Positions 33,031 through 44,140 of a stretch of 64,000 bases of DNA are shown here, one piece after another. The first letter of the stretch is position 1. Each line of letters opens with the position of its first letter. Origin of the DNA: Phascolarctos cinereus. Its lineage: Eukaryota; Chordata; Mammalia; Diprotodontia; Phascolarctidae. The stretch lies in contig NW_018344252.1 in the NCBI RefSeq assembly GCF_002099425.1, forward strand, positions 2,108,001-2,172,000, written 5' to 3'. The notes under the pieces are model-generated. The model searched no databases. It worked only from the letters and a program-made list of their open reading frames with translations, and was not told the DNA's origin. A program made the position numbers and the translations under genes.

Positions 33031-33680
33031 TAATGTCATGTATTAAGTTTCAAATGAACAAACATACTAAATACAAAAGTAGTATTTCTAAAAAGAGGAG
33101 AATGGAAGGTTTCATTCATTCAGGTCTACAACCTCATGATGGAAAACCTCAATGGAACAGTTTTTGGACTTTTGAAGTGGGAATCACAAGGAAAGCATGG
33201 CCACAAAACCTGCTGGTGAGATGATACAGTAGTGGTGTGGATGCGCTATAAGCCTGTGGCATTTATCCACAAGCCGGAGCAAAGCTCTCTGAATGTAGAA
33301 CTTCATTTATGACTGTTGGAGTTCTGAGGGACAGAGAGCAGCAGTACATGTCCTCAGGATAGAGATACGTTTAGACTCTAACAAGAGCACAGAGGTACAG
33401 TTCACAATGATGAGCTGGAGGTGCCCGTCACTGGTCTTGAGCCCCAAAGGGGCCACCACATTTGAACCTCTCTCCCACATCTGACACTGTTCACCACCCT
33501 CTTCTTTTGGATACTCTGGCCTCTCTGCGTTTGCATGGTACTTATTCTTCTTGGTTCTCTTGCTGCCTCTTTTTTCAAGCCTTAGTCCAGAAATCCTAAT
33601 GCTATTCTCAGATACCACCTTCCACCAGTGTTTACTCCCCAGATCAATTTCTTGTCTACATCTTTTGTTTTCAATGAATG
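33031..33680 (-). other. Unassigned, with a long minus-strand open frame
   Basis: A minus-strand frame covers 33840-33307 (177 codons), but its first 50 codons are microsatellite. The rest (33690-33310) reads KHWWKVVSENSIRISGLRLE and NVVAPLGLKTSDGHLQLII, which I cannot place in any family. No promoter, splice pattern or codon bias argues for a gene. Part of 33480-33600 might be CR1/L2-clade sequence on the + strand. Confidence 0.3.
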
Positions 33681-33795
33681 ACACACACACACACACACAT
33701 ACACACACACACACAAAGACAGAGATAGAGACAGAGATAGAGACAGAGGAAAAGAGAGGGAGAGAGGGAGGGAGGGAGGGAGAGACAGAAAGAGA
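33681..33795 (+). repeat. (AC)n followed by GAGACA/GGGA purine tract
   Basis: AC units at 33681-33714, then purine-rich AGAGACAGAGAT and GGGAGGGAGGGA units. Confidence 0.95.
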
Positions 33796-34305
33796 ATATC
33801 TATGTCCCATGGTTCTCAGTTTTGTTTTTGTTTTTGTCAAGATTTCTTAATTTGTGTCAATTTTTAAAGATTTCTCCTAATAGTAGTATTTTTTACTCAT
33901 ATGAATGTGAGTTGTCATCCATTTTGACACATTTTTAGAGATTTTCTTTATACCTTTCATATATGTAAGAGACTCAACTAATTCAAAAGTTCCAACTCCC
34001 TTCCTCTCATATCTCTTACCAGATCTAACAAATAGCAGGTTTTAATTCATGTGAGATTCACCTACTATCATTTTCCCATCTCCTCATTTAGGTAGTTCCA
34101 ATATTCTGTGAAAGTGGCCATGAAAAAGGAAGCCAAAGGGAGAAGACACAATGAGTCAGATGTCCCTCCACAAATGAGGTAATTAGCTTCTGTGTAGTTG
34201 AGGTTTTTGGGCCAAGCCATGGATCTGTCCTTGGTACTGAAATCCATATCTCCATCTTTGTTGCTTCCTACCAGAAGCAATTAAAAAATTCAGTTCAACT
34301 CAATT
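33796..34305. other. Unassigned intergenic DNA
   Basis: Nothing recognised on either strand. Confidence 0.4.
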
Positions 34306-34420
34306 TGATTCTTTTCAATGAGCATATTAGAACCAATACTTTGCTGGGTACTGGGCATATAATGAAAAATAGTGAGAAAATTCCTGCTCTTAAGAAACTT
34401 ACTTTTTACAAAGAAGAGAA
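34306..34420 (-). repeat. CR1/L2-clade LINE 3' tail, antisense, diverged
   Basis: GAGCATATTAGAACCAATAC, TTTGCTGGGTACTGGGCATA and TTCCTGCTCTTAAGAAACTT mirror the tail order at 3.5 and 5.9 kb. Confidence 0.5.
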
Positions 34421-34769
34421 TTCCAGGTCTACCATCTCAAACAGGATATATCACAGCCACATGCTCAGCCATACCTGCAACTCTACATAACACAAATACA
34501 CATAATAGCAAACAAAACCAAAGTGGTGATAACATTGGTAAGCTACGCAAAATAGCCAGATTAGGTACATGTCACTAAGAAAACATTAAATATAGTCAAC
34601 AAACTATGAAGTAGATGCACAATACTAATACAAGGCAAAGAAACATACGAGATTAAAAAATAATAAAGCAGGAGCAGATTGGATTTGTGTCAATTAAAAG
34701 ATAGAACAATGAACATATTACAAGGAATAATATTCTCCTGCCATATTTTAACAACTATCCATGGAAGCT

Positions 34770-35540
34770 TTCTATTCCCTGCTTCAGCAGACCTATACAT
34801 CCCTTGTGAAATGGTCAGTGACCACCATTTTGTGACTTAGATTCTTGCAATCTCCTTCCCAAGATTGCAAATCAATGCAGACAAGCTTCAAAGGTTCTGT
34901 GGTGCTTCTATGTTCCAAACATGGGGTGCCAGTTATCGGCCCTTTTCTTTGCACACAATCTTACACTTCTCATTGGTGCATGAAGTCATTTTAGTCAGTA
35001 AAATTGCTTTCTTAGCAGATCTGGGATCTTTTATTGACCCATTTAAAGGTATCACGTAGAGCATACATAGCCAACAATGTTGTGCCCTAGGCAGGGCTTC
35101 CTGGCACCATTTGTGGGGTTCATGATAGTCTGGGACAGTACCCCATTTCACAGCTTCAACTTTTGCCAACATCTTGATGGTCGAGTTCCTTCAAGAAACT
35201 GATGTTGGGAGCCCTTGACATTCCCACCTTTCTTCTTAGCTAGTATGACTTTACACAGTCCGTTGTCTGCTATCTGTTCCCTTCATGAACCATCCTCAGA
35301 AAACTGAGGTAAAAAGTGGTATTCACATACCCAGCTGGCAAGTTGGCTGATGGAAGTCCCAAATTCTCAGATAAATTGCCATGTTTGTGTTCCAGCTTTT
35401 GGAGTATTACAGATAATTTTCACACCTTCAAATATCAATGTGGTTTTGGTGTCACATGGTCTTCTAGACTGGGCATTTACACCCATATTACAGTTCCCTG
35501 CCAGCAATATATGTTGAATTCATAATTGACTAGTACCTTG
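34770..35540 (-). mobile_element. Ty3/Gypsy-like retroelement fossil, integrase region
   Basis: On the minus strand near 34900-34820 the sequence reads EPLKLVCIDL...DHFTR-like codons, the conserved beginning of the Ty3/Gypsy integrase core (usual form PLELV.IDFL...ITDHFTRY). Just upstream a CTNEKCK motif lies where the integrase zinc finger ends. Flanking parts to 35540 may belong to the same element but are not recognisable. It is broken in many places and clearly old. No LTRs were seen. I infer relation to ancient mammalian Gypsy elements rather than to domesticated RTL genes. Confidence 0.55.
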
Positions 35541-35562
35541 GCCCATATGAAAAACCCTCCTT

Positions 35563-35808
35563 AGAGGTAACTAGATGGCACAGTATATTTTGGAGTCAGG
35601 AAGACATGGGTTCAAATCCAGTCTCAGACATCGAATAATGTGGGCAAATCATTTCATCACTTTCTGCCTCAATTTCCTCATCTGTAAATGGGGATAATAA
35701 TAGCATGTACTTCTCAAGTTTGTTTTAAGGATCAAATGAGATATTTGTAAATCACTTTACAAACTTTAAAGCATCACAGAATTCCTAGCTATTATTGTTG
35801 TTATTATC
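35563..35808 (+). repeat. CORE-SINE (MIR-like), nearly full length
   Basis: GAGGTAACTAGATGGCACAG, GGAGTCAGGAAGACATGGG, CAATTTCCTCATCTGTAAAT and TTTGTAAATCACTTTACAAA, ending in TTATTGTTGTTATTATC. Confidence 0.87.
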
Positions 35809-36067
35809 ATTGTTGTTGTTCAGTTGTTTCATTTTTTGACTCTTTATGACCCCATTTGGGGTTTTCTTGGCAGAGATACTGGGGTGGTTTGTCATTTCTT
35901 TTTCCAGTTCATTTTACAGATGAGGAAACTGAGGCAAACATGGTTAAATGACTTAAGCGTCCAGGGTCACGCAGCTAATAAGTGTCTGAGGCCACATTTG
36001 AACTCAGGAAGATGACTCTTCCTGACTCCAGGCCTAGTGCTCTATGCACTGTGACACCTAGCTGTCC
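35809..36067 (-). repeat. SINE, MAR1-type, full length, antisense
   Basis: TTGTTGTTGTTCAGTTGTTT, TTGGGGTTTTCTTGGCAGAG, GATGAGGAAACTGAGGCAAA, GCAGCTAATAAGTGTCTGAG and CTATGCACTGTGACACCTAG CTGTCC. It abuts the preceding SINE tail to tail. Confidence 0.9.
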
Positions 36068-36945
36068 CATTGTTATAATTACTATTACTATAATTATTAT
36101 TACTTCAAGTGCCACCTGCAGGGGAGCCCACCCTAATCCTTCTGTTAAGCGAAGACCTCCTCCCTTGGACTTCCATGATGCTGCTCTTTCTACAGCAGAC
36201 ACTTCCTAAGTATTTGCTATTGTGTCAGACCAGGACCCCAAAGCAGCCCCTGAGCAGTGACCCGGTTAGCACCAAGCATGACCAATGACACCTCACAATT
36301 AATGTATCTCAGGTTGCTTTGAAGGGGTCAGAATGACCCCTAAATTGTGCTTCTTCATCTAAGGCAGCACAGCTCAAGACTCTGCTGACCCAGCATAGTT
36401 CGACGAAGCCGAGATTCAGTAGAGCGTCCCCAGAGTCTGTCTCCAAGCCACCTGGTCCCCAAGGAGTCAGTCAATCTTCATTGTCCAGAGGTGCAGCTTT
36501 CCAGCTGGCCCCTCCAAAGTGGTTTCTGGTGCTTCTCAGAAAGCCTGCCATTACCCATGATTGATTTCTGTAGGCTTTCTGATTTCTATTTTCTGTAGAC
36601 CAACTCTTTCATGCTCTGATTTAGAACTTGTCTCACCTGCTGGGCCGGCTGCTGGCCGATGTGTTTAATCTGAGTTTCAGCCACTTTCCATCTGGGACTC
36701 AAAGAAAAGGAAGGGGTTTTTTTTCCATCTTTGCTCTCTCTTTCGTGGAGAAAATTAACATATTACTCTCATTACTGAACGAATTGGCTTGATCCACATT
36801 TTGTATGGTTTGAAGAGACTGGGATGAGAGCCCCTGCCTCTCCCTTGGCTGACTTAGAAGCTAGCCCATGTAAAAACCAACTCCTGGGGCATGTGCAGGC
36901 ACAGAAAACACTTCACCTAGCACTTGAAGAAGAAGGATTTCTTTA
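36068..36945. other. Unassigned; possible L2 scrap at 36100-36215
   Basis: AAGTGCCACCTGCAGGGGAG followed by CCTTCTGTTAAGCG resembles the L2 'caaatgccacctcctctgtgaag' block. From 36230 to 36945 nothing is recognised; composition is GC-richer than the surroundings. Confidence 0.4.
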
Positions 36946-37475
36946 AGGCCACTTTTATTTACTTTTAAAATACATTTATTGATTTTTTTTGTTTTTACAT
37001 CACCTCTATTTCCCCATGTGTCCCTTCTCTGTGCCGCTTCCAGAAAGAAATTCGTCAGACAAGAATTTTTAAAAGGGTTAAAAAAAGCTCAGCAAAAATA
37101 ACCAACATATGGAAAGAATTGATTCTCTGCAGTGCCTCCCAGGGCTTGTCCCCAGCTGTGCAAAGAAGCCCAGGGAGGGATCTGCTCTGATGGATTCTTG
37201 GGGACCAGTGTGCTCAGGGTAACCTCAAAGCTTTCATGTTTGCTGTTCTGGGATGAGTGGGCGGATTTTCCATGGGCTCATCTAAGAGGGTTCCACTCAC
37301 TCACGCTGTAGAGCCCCGGGGAATCTTCCCCTGCATCCTCACCTTCATTGGTACTCACCTCAAAGCAATATTCTTTTACATTCACATACAACGATCTGTC
37401 TAGCAGTGTCCCATTTGCTGGGCAGATGTTCTGTTTTTCATCTCTTGGTTACAACGATGGTGATAAAAGAGAACA
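36946..37475 (-). repeat. L1/HAL1-like LINE 3' end, antisense
   Basis: TTTTTACATCACCTCTATTT, AAAAAGCTCAGCAAAAATAA, CAACATATGGAAAGAATTGA, then AGCAATATTCTTTTACATTC and CCCATTTGCTGGGCAGATGT match, in order, a reversed marsupial L1-type 3' region whose usual text is 'attccattacattcatataccac' and 'ccccatttgatgggcatct'. Confidence 0.65.
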
Positions 37476-37477
37476 AA

Positions 37478-37590
37478 GGAGCCAGGAAGACCTCGGCTTA
37501 AGCAACCTCCTGTGACTTGGCTGAACGATGTGAGGCAAAGCATGTAACCCCCACAGCTGCCTAGTGAGGCAACTCTGAGACTCCTCACAA
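37478..37590 (+). repeat. SINE fragment (tRNA-derived)
   Basis: GGAGCCAGGAAGACCTCGGC, TGTGACTTGGCTGAACGATG and GGCAAAGCATGTAACCCCCA follow the SINE order. Confidence 0.55.
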
Positions 37591-37591
37591 A

Positions 37592-37850
37592 GAATAATAG
37601 CTAACATTTATATGCCTGCTGTGTGCCTGGCACTGTGCTGTACAATTATTATCTCATCTGATACTCACAACAACCCTGGGAGGGAGGTCATTTATTATCC
37701 TCACTCTATAATTGAGGAAACTGAGGTAAACAGAGGCATAATGACTTACCCAGGTCACACAGCTAGTGAGTGTCTGAGGCCAGGTTTGAACTCAGGTCTT
37801 CTTGACTTCAGAACCAGCACTCCATCCACTGTTCTACCTAAGTGCTTGAC
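37592..37850 (-). repeat. MIR, full length, antisense
   Basis: AATAATAGCTAACATTTATA, GTGCCTGGCACTGTGCTGTA, CACAACAACCCTGGGAGGGA, GAGGAAACTGAGGTAAACAG, GGTCACACAGCTAGTGAGTG and CACTCCATCCACTGTTCTAC. Confidence 0.92.
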
Positions 37851-37894
37851 AAAGAAGGCGCTGACCTGACATAATAGAGGAAATTTCCTCACCT

Positions 37895-38093
37895 AGATAT
37901 TCCCTACACCAACTGCAGGCTCAGTCCCTTTCCTCATGAATCCATTGGCTCTACCCTGAATCTTCTCCCTCTGATGGGCTTTTACTCTTGAAATATCTGT
38001 TATGAGGAGGAAGCCCAGACCAACCATGTCTTCATTCTTCTGCAGGATGCACTAATGATTCCTCCTCTATTGAACTTCTCTACTTTGTGGGCA

Positions 38094-38163
<70 letters not shown>

Positions 38164-38335
38164 TATACATTCCTCCCTTTCACACATTGCCTTTCCCCAT
38201 TCTAATGTAAGCTCCTTGAAGGCAGGTCCTGTTTAACTTTCTGCTTGTATTTGTAACTCCCTTGCTTAGCACAGTACCTAGCACATAATAATTACTCTTA
38301 ATAAATGCTTGACTTGTTGAACAGCTCTCCATCAC
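37895..38335 (+). repeat. L2 LINE 3' part with an inserted (CT)n tract
   Basis: AAGCTCCTTGAAGGCAGGTC, TTTGTAACTCCCTTGCTTAG and CACAGTACCTAGCACATAAT are a classic L2 end. (CT)n at 38098-38154 and a short CA run interrupt the body. Confidence 0.78.
38098..38163 (+). repeat. (CT)n(CA)n microsatellite
   Basis: About 28 CT units followed by five CA units. Confidence 0.97.
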
Positions 38336-38339
38336 ACCC

Positions 38340-39074
38340 TTCTGGCATATTGCTTTCCAGCCTATATTGGACCATATCTGTCACTGCCTATGTAATGGCA
38401 GCCTGCTACACATGCAGAATGCCTTCTCCAAAGGTTCTGGAGAACTTATTTCCAGGAGAGGTGTGATCATCTTTAACAGAGGTAGCTTGGGGAGACTGAG
38501 GACCATGTGTTTGTCAGTATTCTCTAACTGGTTCCAGTCTGCTAACCACATGATCAATGGTGGGCTTATTGGCTGTGGAGACATTGAAAAAGCTTTGGTA
38601 TGGTTCTACCATGTTAAGCCATTCTGACCTTGGGGTGGGACTCTTTCATCCACAGCAACATCTGGAAAGGACGGTAAGGACTTCTCCCCTCTCAGGCCAT
38701 GTGGCCCCAAGAAATGGGCCTTGGGCCTCAGCACTGGTTTATTTTTTTCCTTTCCAGGTTGAGGAAGTCCAGTTTCCAGACTTGTGAGCTTCTAAAGTTC
38801 CACAGGGGCCCCTTGACATCTCAGCATTGCAGAGGTTACACTCAAGAGACATTGCAGCCTTGGTACCCTGAGGAGTAGGACCTCAGCCCAAGTGGACAGG
38901 GAGATAAAGACTCACTTTTCAGTCATGCTGAATGTGGTTATAACCTCAGTGGGTCCAAGAAGATGAGCTAAGTTGAGCCTACTCCCTCCAGAGACCAACG
39001 TGATTTGGAGGGAGGATGTCCCTGTGGTACTAGGGAAATCTTTGTGCCTCTCTTCTTGCCATATCATTGAAGCA

Positions 39075-39075
<1 letters not shown>
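38340..39075. other. Unassigned intergenic DNA
   Basis: An 86-codon + strand frame (38367-38627) reads ICHCLCNGSLLHMQ and others, with no family match that I know. Nothing else supported. Confidence 0.35.

Positions 39076-39079
<4 letters not shown>

Positions 39080-39149
<70 letters not shown>
39080..39149 (+). repeat. (CT)n microsatellite
   Basis: 35 uninterrupted CT units. Open frames through it give only Leu/Ser. Confidence 0.98.
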
Positions 39150-39154
<5 letters not shown>

Positions 39155-39782
39155 GTTGCATGGACAAAGCACTTATTATGCCTTTCCTTTCTTTATATCC
39201 TTTACATTGTGGGCCACCTGAAATCCTTTTGCAGCTCTATGTTGTGCAGGCCTGAATTAAAGTTACCTTGCTTGATGGCCTGGGCTCAATCAAGCATGAA
39301 GAAGGGATTAGCAAAGAGTGAAGATAACACCAGAGCCTTTGTTGTTGTCCTCTGCAGTGCAAGGAGTGACCTTGGTGAAGTCCTTTCTGTACTGTCTCTC
39401 CAGCAGGGCTGTTTTTCATGGAGATACTTCTTGGGGACATAGATCATGGGAAATTTAAACCATAAACACCTCAATTGCCCCTATCAGGGCCTGCCACTGG
39501 GAAACCTTCCCCCATCTTCTGGTCTGTGTATTTCTTTGTTGGCTTCAGAAGTGATGCCAGTCCAATGCTTGATTCTCCTGGGTCTTAGATGTCTACTTTT
39601 CCATCGAGTTCTGGTCTTTTGTCACAAATGGCAATCTTTCAACTCATTAACTTCATTTCTTTTCCCTATTCAGGTTTATACTCAGCTTGCTGGGCAAAGC
39701 CCTACTGTTTTTTAATGTAGGTAAAAGCTGCTAGGTTTTGGCGTTATCCTTATTAAATACCATAGAGCTACAGTTTTGGGTT

Positions 39783-39784
<2 letters not shown>
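39150..39784. other. Unassigned intergenic DNA
   Basis: No repeat or gene recognised. Confidence 0.4.
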
Positions 39785-39830
<46 letters not shown>

Positions 39831-39839
39831 TGTGTGTGT
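39785..39839 (+). repeat. (GT)n microsatellite
   Basis: About 27 GT units with one C interruption near the 3' side. Confidence 0.97.
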
Positions 39840-40697
39840 GCTGCTTGTACTTTCTCCTTTCAAGGGACCTGAAACTTGGCTAAGAGTTTACATCCTGGGA
39901 TTTCTTTCAAGTGGCCAAAAAAATATTCTTAAGCCCAACAGCATTCCCTTCTTAGGTTTCTTCTGATTCTTACATTTCCAAGTCAGATTTTCTATTCACA
40001 TCTGGTCTTTCCTCAAGAAAGTCTGAAAATTCTCTAATACATTAAAGGATACTCATGTACTTCTGCTGTGTCAGGTGGGGCCAGGGAGGGAGTCATTCCT
40101 TGCTAATGTAGGATTAGGTTTGCATCCTCCACATTTTTGGGGACACATTCCCAGGCCAAGTTCTGGCGGTATTGCCAGATGCTTTCACATCAGATGCTTT
40201 CTTCGATAGGTCTTCAAAAGTAGAAGACGGTCCTGGGGCTGACGGTCCTGGGGCTAGGGCTCCTCTTCTTGCTCCCTGTTTCTGCCGCTCTGCTTCTGCT
40301 CCTTGGCTCTTCTACTGCTCTGAAGTCCACAACTTAACACAGCTTCAGGGCAAATCAGCTTACAGTCTTCTCTTCTTCTTCATTCCCCTTCTCTTTTCTT
40401 CTCCAGGGCCAGCTCTCAATAGAATTCTATGCCTTTCTGCACCACTATTTATACTACTCTTGACTCAGCAGCAGTGCACGTGCCTTGGCCACAGGTGTGC
40501 TTCTGCCCTCTTGCCTTTGCCCTGCATGTGGGATCTGTGACAAGTGCCCTGGTCCTTCCCACATGTTTCTGCCCAACTGTGTAGTTCAGCTCTTTGAACC
40601 CTGGGGGAATGCCCCAGTCCTGGTTATTTTGGGGCAGGCAAACATCCAGGCTGGGGGTGGGGATGGCTCTGGTCCTAATTAAAAAAAAGAATTCTTA
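39840..40697. other. Unassigned; pyrimidine-rich 40230-40420
   Basis: A short direct repeat GGTCCTGGGGCT occurs twice at 40231-40255. A 122-codon + strand frame at 40172-40540 is rich in Ala, Leu and Ser from CT-rich sequence and shows no domain. It might be remains of an old retroelement, but I cannot show it. Confidence 0.35.
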
Positions 40698-40852
40698 GGG
40701 GCAGCTACATGGTGCAGTGGTTAGAGCTCAGGCCCTGGAGTCAGGAGGAACAGAATTCAAATCCAGTCTCCGATCAGACACTTGAAACTTACTAGCTGTG
40801 TGACCTCGAGCAAACCACTTAACCCCTATTGCCTCACTGAAAAGAAAAAAAA
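40698..40852 (+). repeat. tRNA-derived SINE (WALLSI-like), full length
   Basis: GGGGCAGCTACATGGTGCAG, CCTGGAGTCAGGAGGAACAG, CTTACTAGCTGTGTGACCTC, AACCCCTATTGCCTCAC and an A-rich tail. No clear flanking duplication. Confidence 0.92.
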
Positions 40853-41260
40853 TTATTAACTTATAATCTGAGAGTTATTTTAAATAAGTACACATCAATA
40901 ACTGTATTTCAATATAATTGCAATCCTATGCATTTCATTTTATGCAGGTCAAATATTCAGAGAAGGTATCTCAATACAAAAAATTGGGCATTTGGGGTGT
41001 GTGTGGTGGTGTTTGAGGTTTAGAGGTTTACAGGTGCTAGACCCAAAAATCATGACAAGTGGGTCCTGCCAAATGAATTCAACCCAAGACTTCTTTCAGG
41101 CAAAGACAAGATTTATTAAAGATCCATCAGATTGGCTAGACTTTTTAAGGAATCTAAGCATTTATGTCACTGATGCAAGCAGGCCAGATTTTAATCATCT
41201 GAGCCTAAATTTCTCTTTGTATCAATATTAATCCATATTAATTAGTAAAAGCTAATTGAT
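40853..41260. other. Unassigned; weak LTR-like block on the minus strand at 41060-41130
   Basis: Reversed, the bases around 41120 read CTTTAATAAATCTTGTCTTT followed by a GGCAGGACCCAC block, faintly like a polyadenylation signal with U5 of an LTR. There is no second LTR or coding part, so I leave it unclassified. Confidence 0.25.
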
Positions 41261-41261
41261 T

Positions 41262-41530
41262 GAGTTACCTGGTGGTTCGGTGGATAGGATGCTGGGCCTG
41301 GAGAGTCAGGAAGACCTGAGTTCTAATCCAGCCTAAGATACTTACTAGCTCTACGATCATAAGCAAATCACTTACCCTTTGTTTGGCTGTTTCCTCCACT
41401 ATAAAATGGAGATAAGATTAGCACTTGCCTCAAGGTTACTGTGAGAATCAAATGAGATTTTTTTTTGTAAAAAGTGCTTAGCATAGTGTTGACACATAGT
41501 GGGTGGTACAGAAATGCTTATTCCTTTCTC
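41262..41530 (+). repeat. CORE-SINE (MIR-like), full length
   Basis: GTTACCTGGTGGTTCGGTGG, AGTCAGGAAGACCTGAGTTC, TATAAAATGGAGATAAGATT, TAAAAAGTGCTTAGCATAGT and ATGCTTATTCCTTT. Confidence 0.87.
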
Positions 41531-42332
41531 TATTAAGTAGTTGCATGGAAATGGGGATGGTAGTCACTGGCCGCTAACAATGGAGAGGGACAGAGCAGGC
41601 CATTTTCCGTCTCTCTGCCTTTTTATTTTCCTGTAGAGAGTGAGAGGTAATTGTCTGTTGAGTAACCACCAGCCTCATTGAGAAAGGAATCTGCAGTGTC
41701 ATCCAAAAAGAGCAGTATCTGGTTGGAAAAACTCACCATCCATGGGGAATCCACCCCTCGTCCATGTGGACCGTATTCTGCCCCTCCTCCAGGACCATAG
41801 TAATCCCCTTTGGTTGACAGGCAATTTCCTGATTTATGCCTTATCTGGCATTAAGTATCAGAGGTCTTTGAGCACAATGGCCTCTGCAGCCCCACCTATC
41901 AAGGAATCTTCCATGACCTTCATGTGAATGAAAGCATGCATGTCTCCTCCCTGGAAACATGCCTGAAAGGCCACTCAACACAAAAGAACCAAATGCTGCT
42001 TATTCATGACCAACAAACAATAAATGTGGTGGGATCTCCTAGTCTTTGTATCTTTCAGTCAAATGTGCAACACCAAGGACATTGTCTATTGTCCAGCTAG
42101 CAGTGTTTGCAGTGTGGGGCAGTGCTGTACAGCTTCTGAGGAAGCCATCAAGAATGGTGGAGATATGGGGAGAGAGACAAGTGCTGGTATAATGGACCAT
42201 GTCATCCCACACTCACCAACGCACACAGAGTGGCATAAGGGATATCATTAGAGATGTGTAGGATTGGAAAAGGAGGTGAACTTCTCACGTAGCAAAAGCC
42301 CTGAGTATTCATGGGCCCTACAAAGAGCAAAA
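41531..42332. other. Unassigned intergenic DNA
   Basis: Several short open frames (41742-41927, 42024-42251) lack family signature. Base composition is close to single-copy DNA. It could be an old processed pseudogene or retroelement piece but nothing ties it to one. Confidence 0.35.
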
Positions 42333-42334
42333 AA

Positions 42335-42540
42335 GACAGACTGGTGCAGTGGATAGAGCAGTGGGCTTGAGCCAGGAAGACCTGGGTTAAAATCTTGCGT
42401 TGATACTTAGCAGCTGTGTGACCTTGGGCAGCTCACTTAACTTTTGTCTGCCTGAGTTTCCTCATTTTAGGGTGCAGGAGTAAAATTGGATGTCCTCCAG
42501 GGTCGCTTTTAGCTCTATAACTCTGATCCTTTGACAGAGA
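42335..42540 (+). repeat. SINE, MIR/tRNA-derived
   Basis: ACTGGTGCAGTGGATAGAGC, GAGCCAGGAAGACCTGGGTT, AGCAGCTGTGTGACCTTGGG, GCCTGAGTTTCCTCATTTTA, with the end GGTCGCTTTTAGCTCTATAA. Confidence 0.85.
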
Positions 42541-42544
42541 GACA

Positions 42545-42675
42545 GCCTCCAGTATGTAGGGTGAATTCTATAGGGCAATAGAGGAGAGGGGTGGGGAGAG
42601 AAGGAGGAAAGGGGAAGGGAAAGAAGGAGAGAGCTTCAATCTCACTCTCATTAGAATTGGTTCAAAGAGGGAAGA

Positions 42676-42715
<40 letters not shown>

Positions 42716-44140
42716 AGTTGGTTATAGACATCTATCTTATCCAACAGGAAAATAGGAGGGGAAAGGAATAATAGAAAAGGGGTAATAATAAAAGGGAGGG
42801 TGATTAAGGAAGGTAGTGATCAGAAGCAAAACATCCACTTGAAGAGGGACAGACAAAAAAAGAGAGAATAAACAGAAAGAAATAGGATGGAGGGAAATCA
42901 TAACTGTGAATGTGAGTGGCATGAACTCACCCATAAAATAAAAGCAGGGAGCAGAATGGATTATAAACCAGAATCCAACAGTATGCTGTTTACAAGAGAC
43001 ACACAACAGTAAGATACACATAGAGTTAAAATAAGGAGCTAAAGCAGAATCTATTATGCTTCAGCTGAGGCTGAGGTAGCAAAAATGATCTCAGACAAAG
43101 CAAAAGCAAAAATAGACCTGATTAAAAGAGATGATCAGGGAAATTACATTTTGCTAAATGGTACCATAGATGACAGAGTAATATAAAAATTTTTACAGCA
43201 AATTTCTCTGATAAAGTTTCATTTTTCAAATATGTAGGAAACTGAGTCAATTGATAAATGACCAAAGGATATAAACCAGCAGTTTTCAGAAGAAGAAATC
43301 AAAGCTATCCAAGGTCATATAAAGATAGTCTGAATAACTATTAACTAGAAAAAAGAAAATTAAAACCACTCTGAAGTACCACCTCAGAATTATCAGAAAT
43401 GACAAATGCTGGAGAGGATAAAGGAAAATAAATAAACTGATGAATTGTTGGTAGAGTTGTGAACTGATCCAACCATTCTGGAGAGCTATGGAACTATGCC
43501 CCAAGGACTATAAAATTCTGCATACCCTTTGATCCAGTGATGCAATTACTACATCTTCATCCCAAAGAGATAAAAGAAAAGGAAAAAGGACATAAATATG
43601 CAAAAATACTTCTAGCAGCTCTTTTTATGGTGTCAAAGAATTGGAAATTGAGGGGATGACCATCAATTGGGGAATGGCTGAGCAAGTCACGGTATATGAT
43701 TGCAATGGAATACTCTCATACTATGAGAAATAATGAGGGAGATGGTTTCAGAAAAACCTGTGTGAGCCTATGTGAACTGTTGTAGAGTGAAGTGGGCAGA
43801 ACACTGGGAGCAACGCTAGGATGGTGATGATCTGTGAAACTTAGCTGCTATGAGCAATATAATGACTCAAGGCAATTTGGAAGACCTCATAATGAAAGTG
43901 GCTATTCACCTCCAGAGAGAGAGAGAACGGATGAATGCTGAGTGCAAATGGAAATATCATTTCCTCACTTTCTTTTTCTTGCTCTTTTTTCACAATGTGG
44001 CTAAAATTGAAATGATTTGCATGATTCAAAAGTACAATGAGTATCATATTGCTTGCCTTCTCAGTGGGTGGGGAAGAGGGTGGGAGGAAGAGGATTTTTT
44101 TAATGTTAAAAATAAATAAATAAATTTTAAAAATATTTTT
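42545..44140 (+). repeat. Internally deleted L1 derivative, second copy (5' truncated)
   Basis: Begins in the segment before the AC tract (CATTAGAATTGGTTCAAAG). It includes the endonuclease piece (AACCAGAATCCAACAGTATG, GATCTCAGACAAAGCAAAAG), then passes at about 43190-43215 to the ORF2 C-terminal part (TCTCTGATAAAGTTTCATTT, LWYM-like block at about 43690), ending in a 3' UTR at GGGAGGAAGAGGATTTTT with an A-rich tail. The join is the same as in the copy at 13.47 kb. Confidence 0.8.
42678..42712 (+). repeat. (AC)n microsatellite inside the L1 derivative
   Basis: About 17 AC units at the position equivalent to 12945-12993. Confidence 0.97.

Noticed and set aside
40172-40540. 122-codon plus-strand frame
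   Set aside because: Composition follows CT-rich DNA; no start context, domain or splice support.
41000-41250. LTR-like block on the minus strand
   Set aside because: Only a vague AATAAA plus U5-like order, with no boundaries, partner LTR or coding part.
41742-42251. Possible processed pseudogene
   Set aside because: Frames look plausible in composition, but I could not tie any of them to a known protein.
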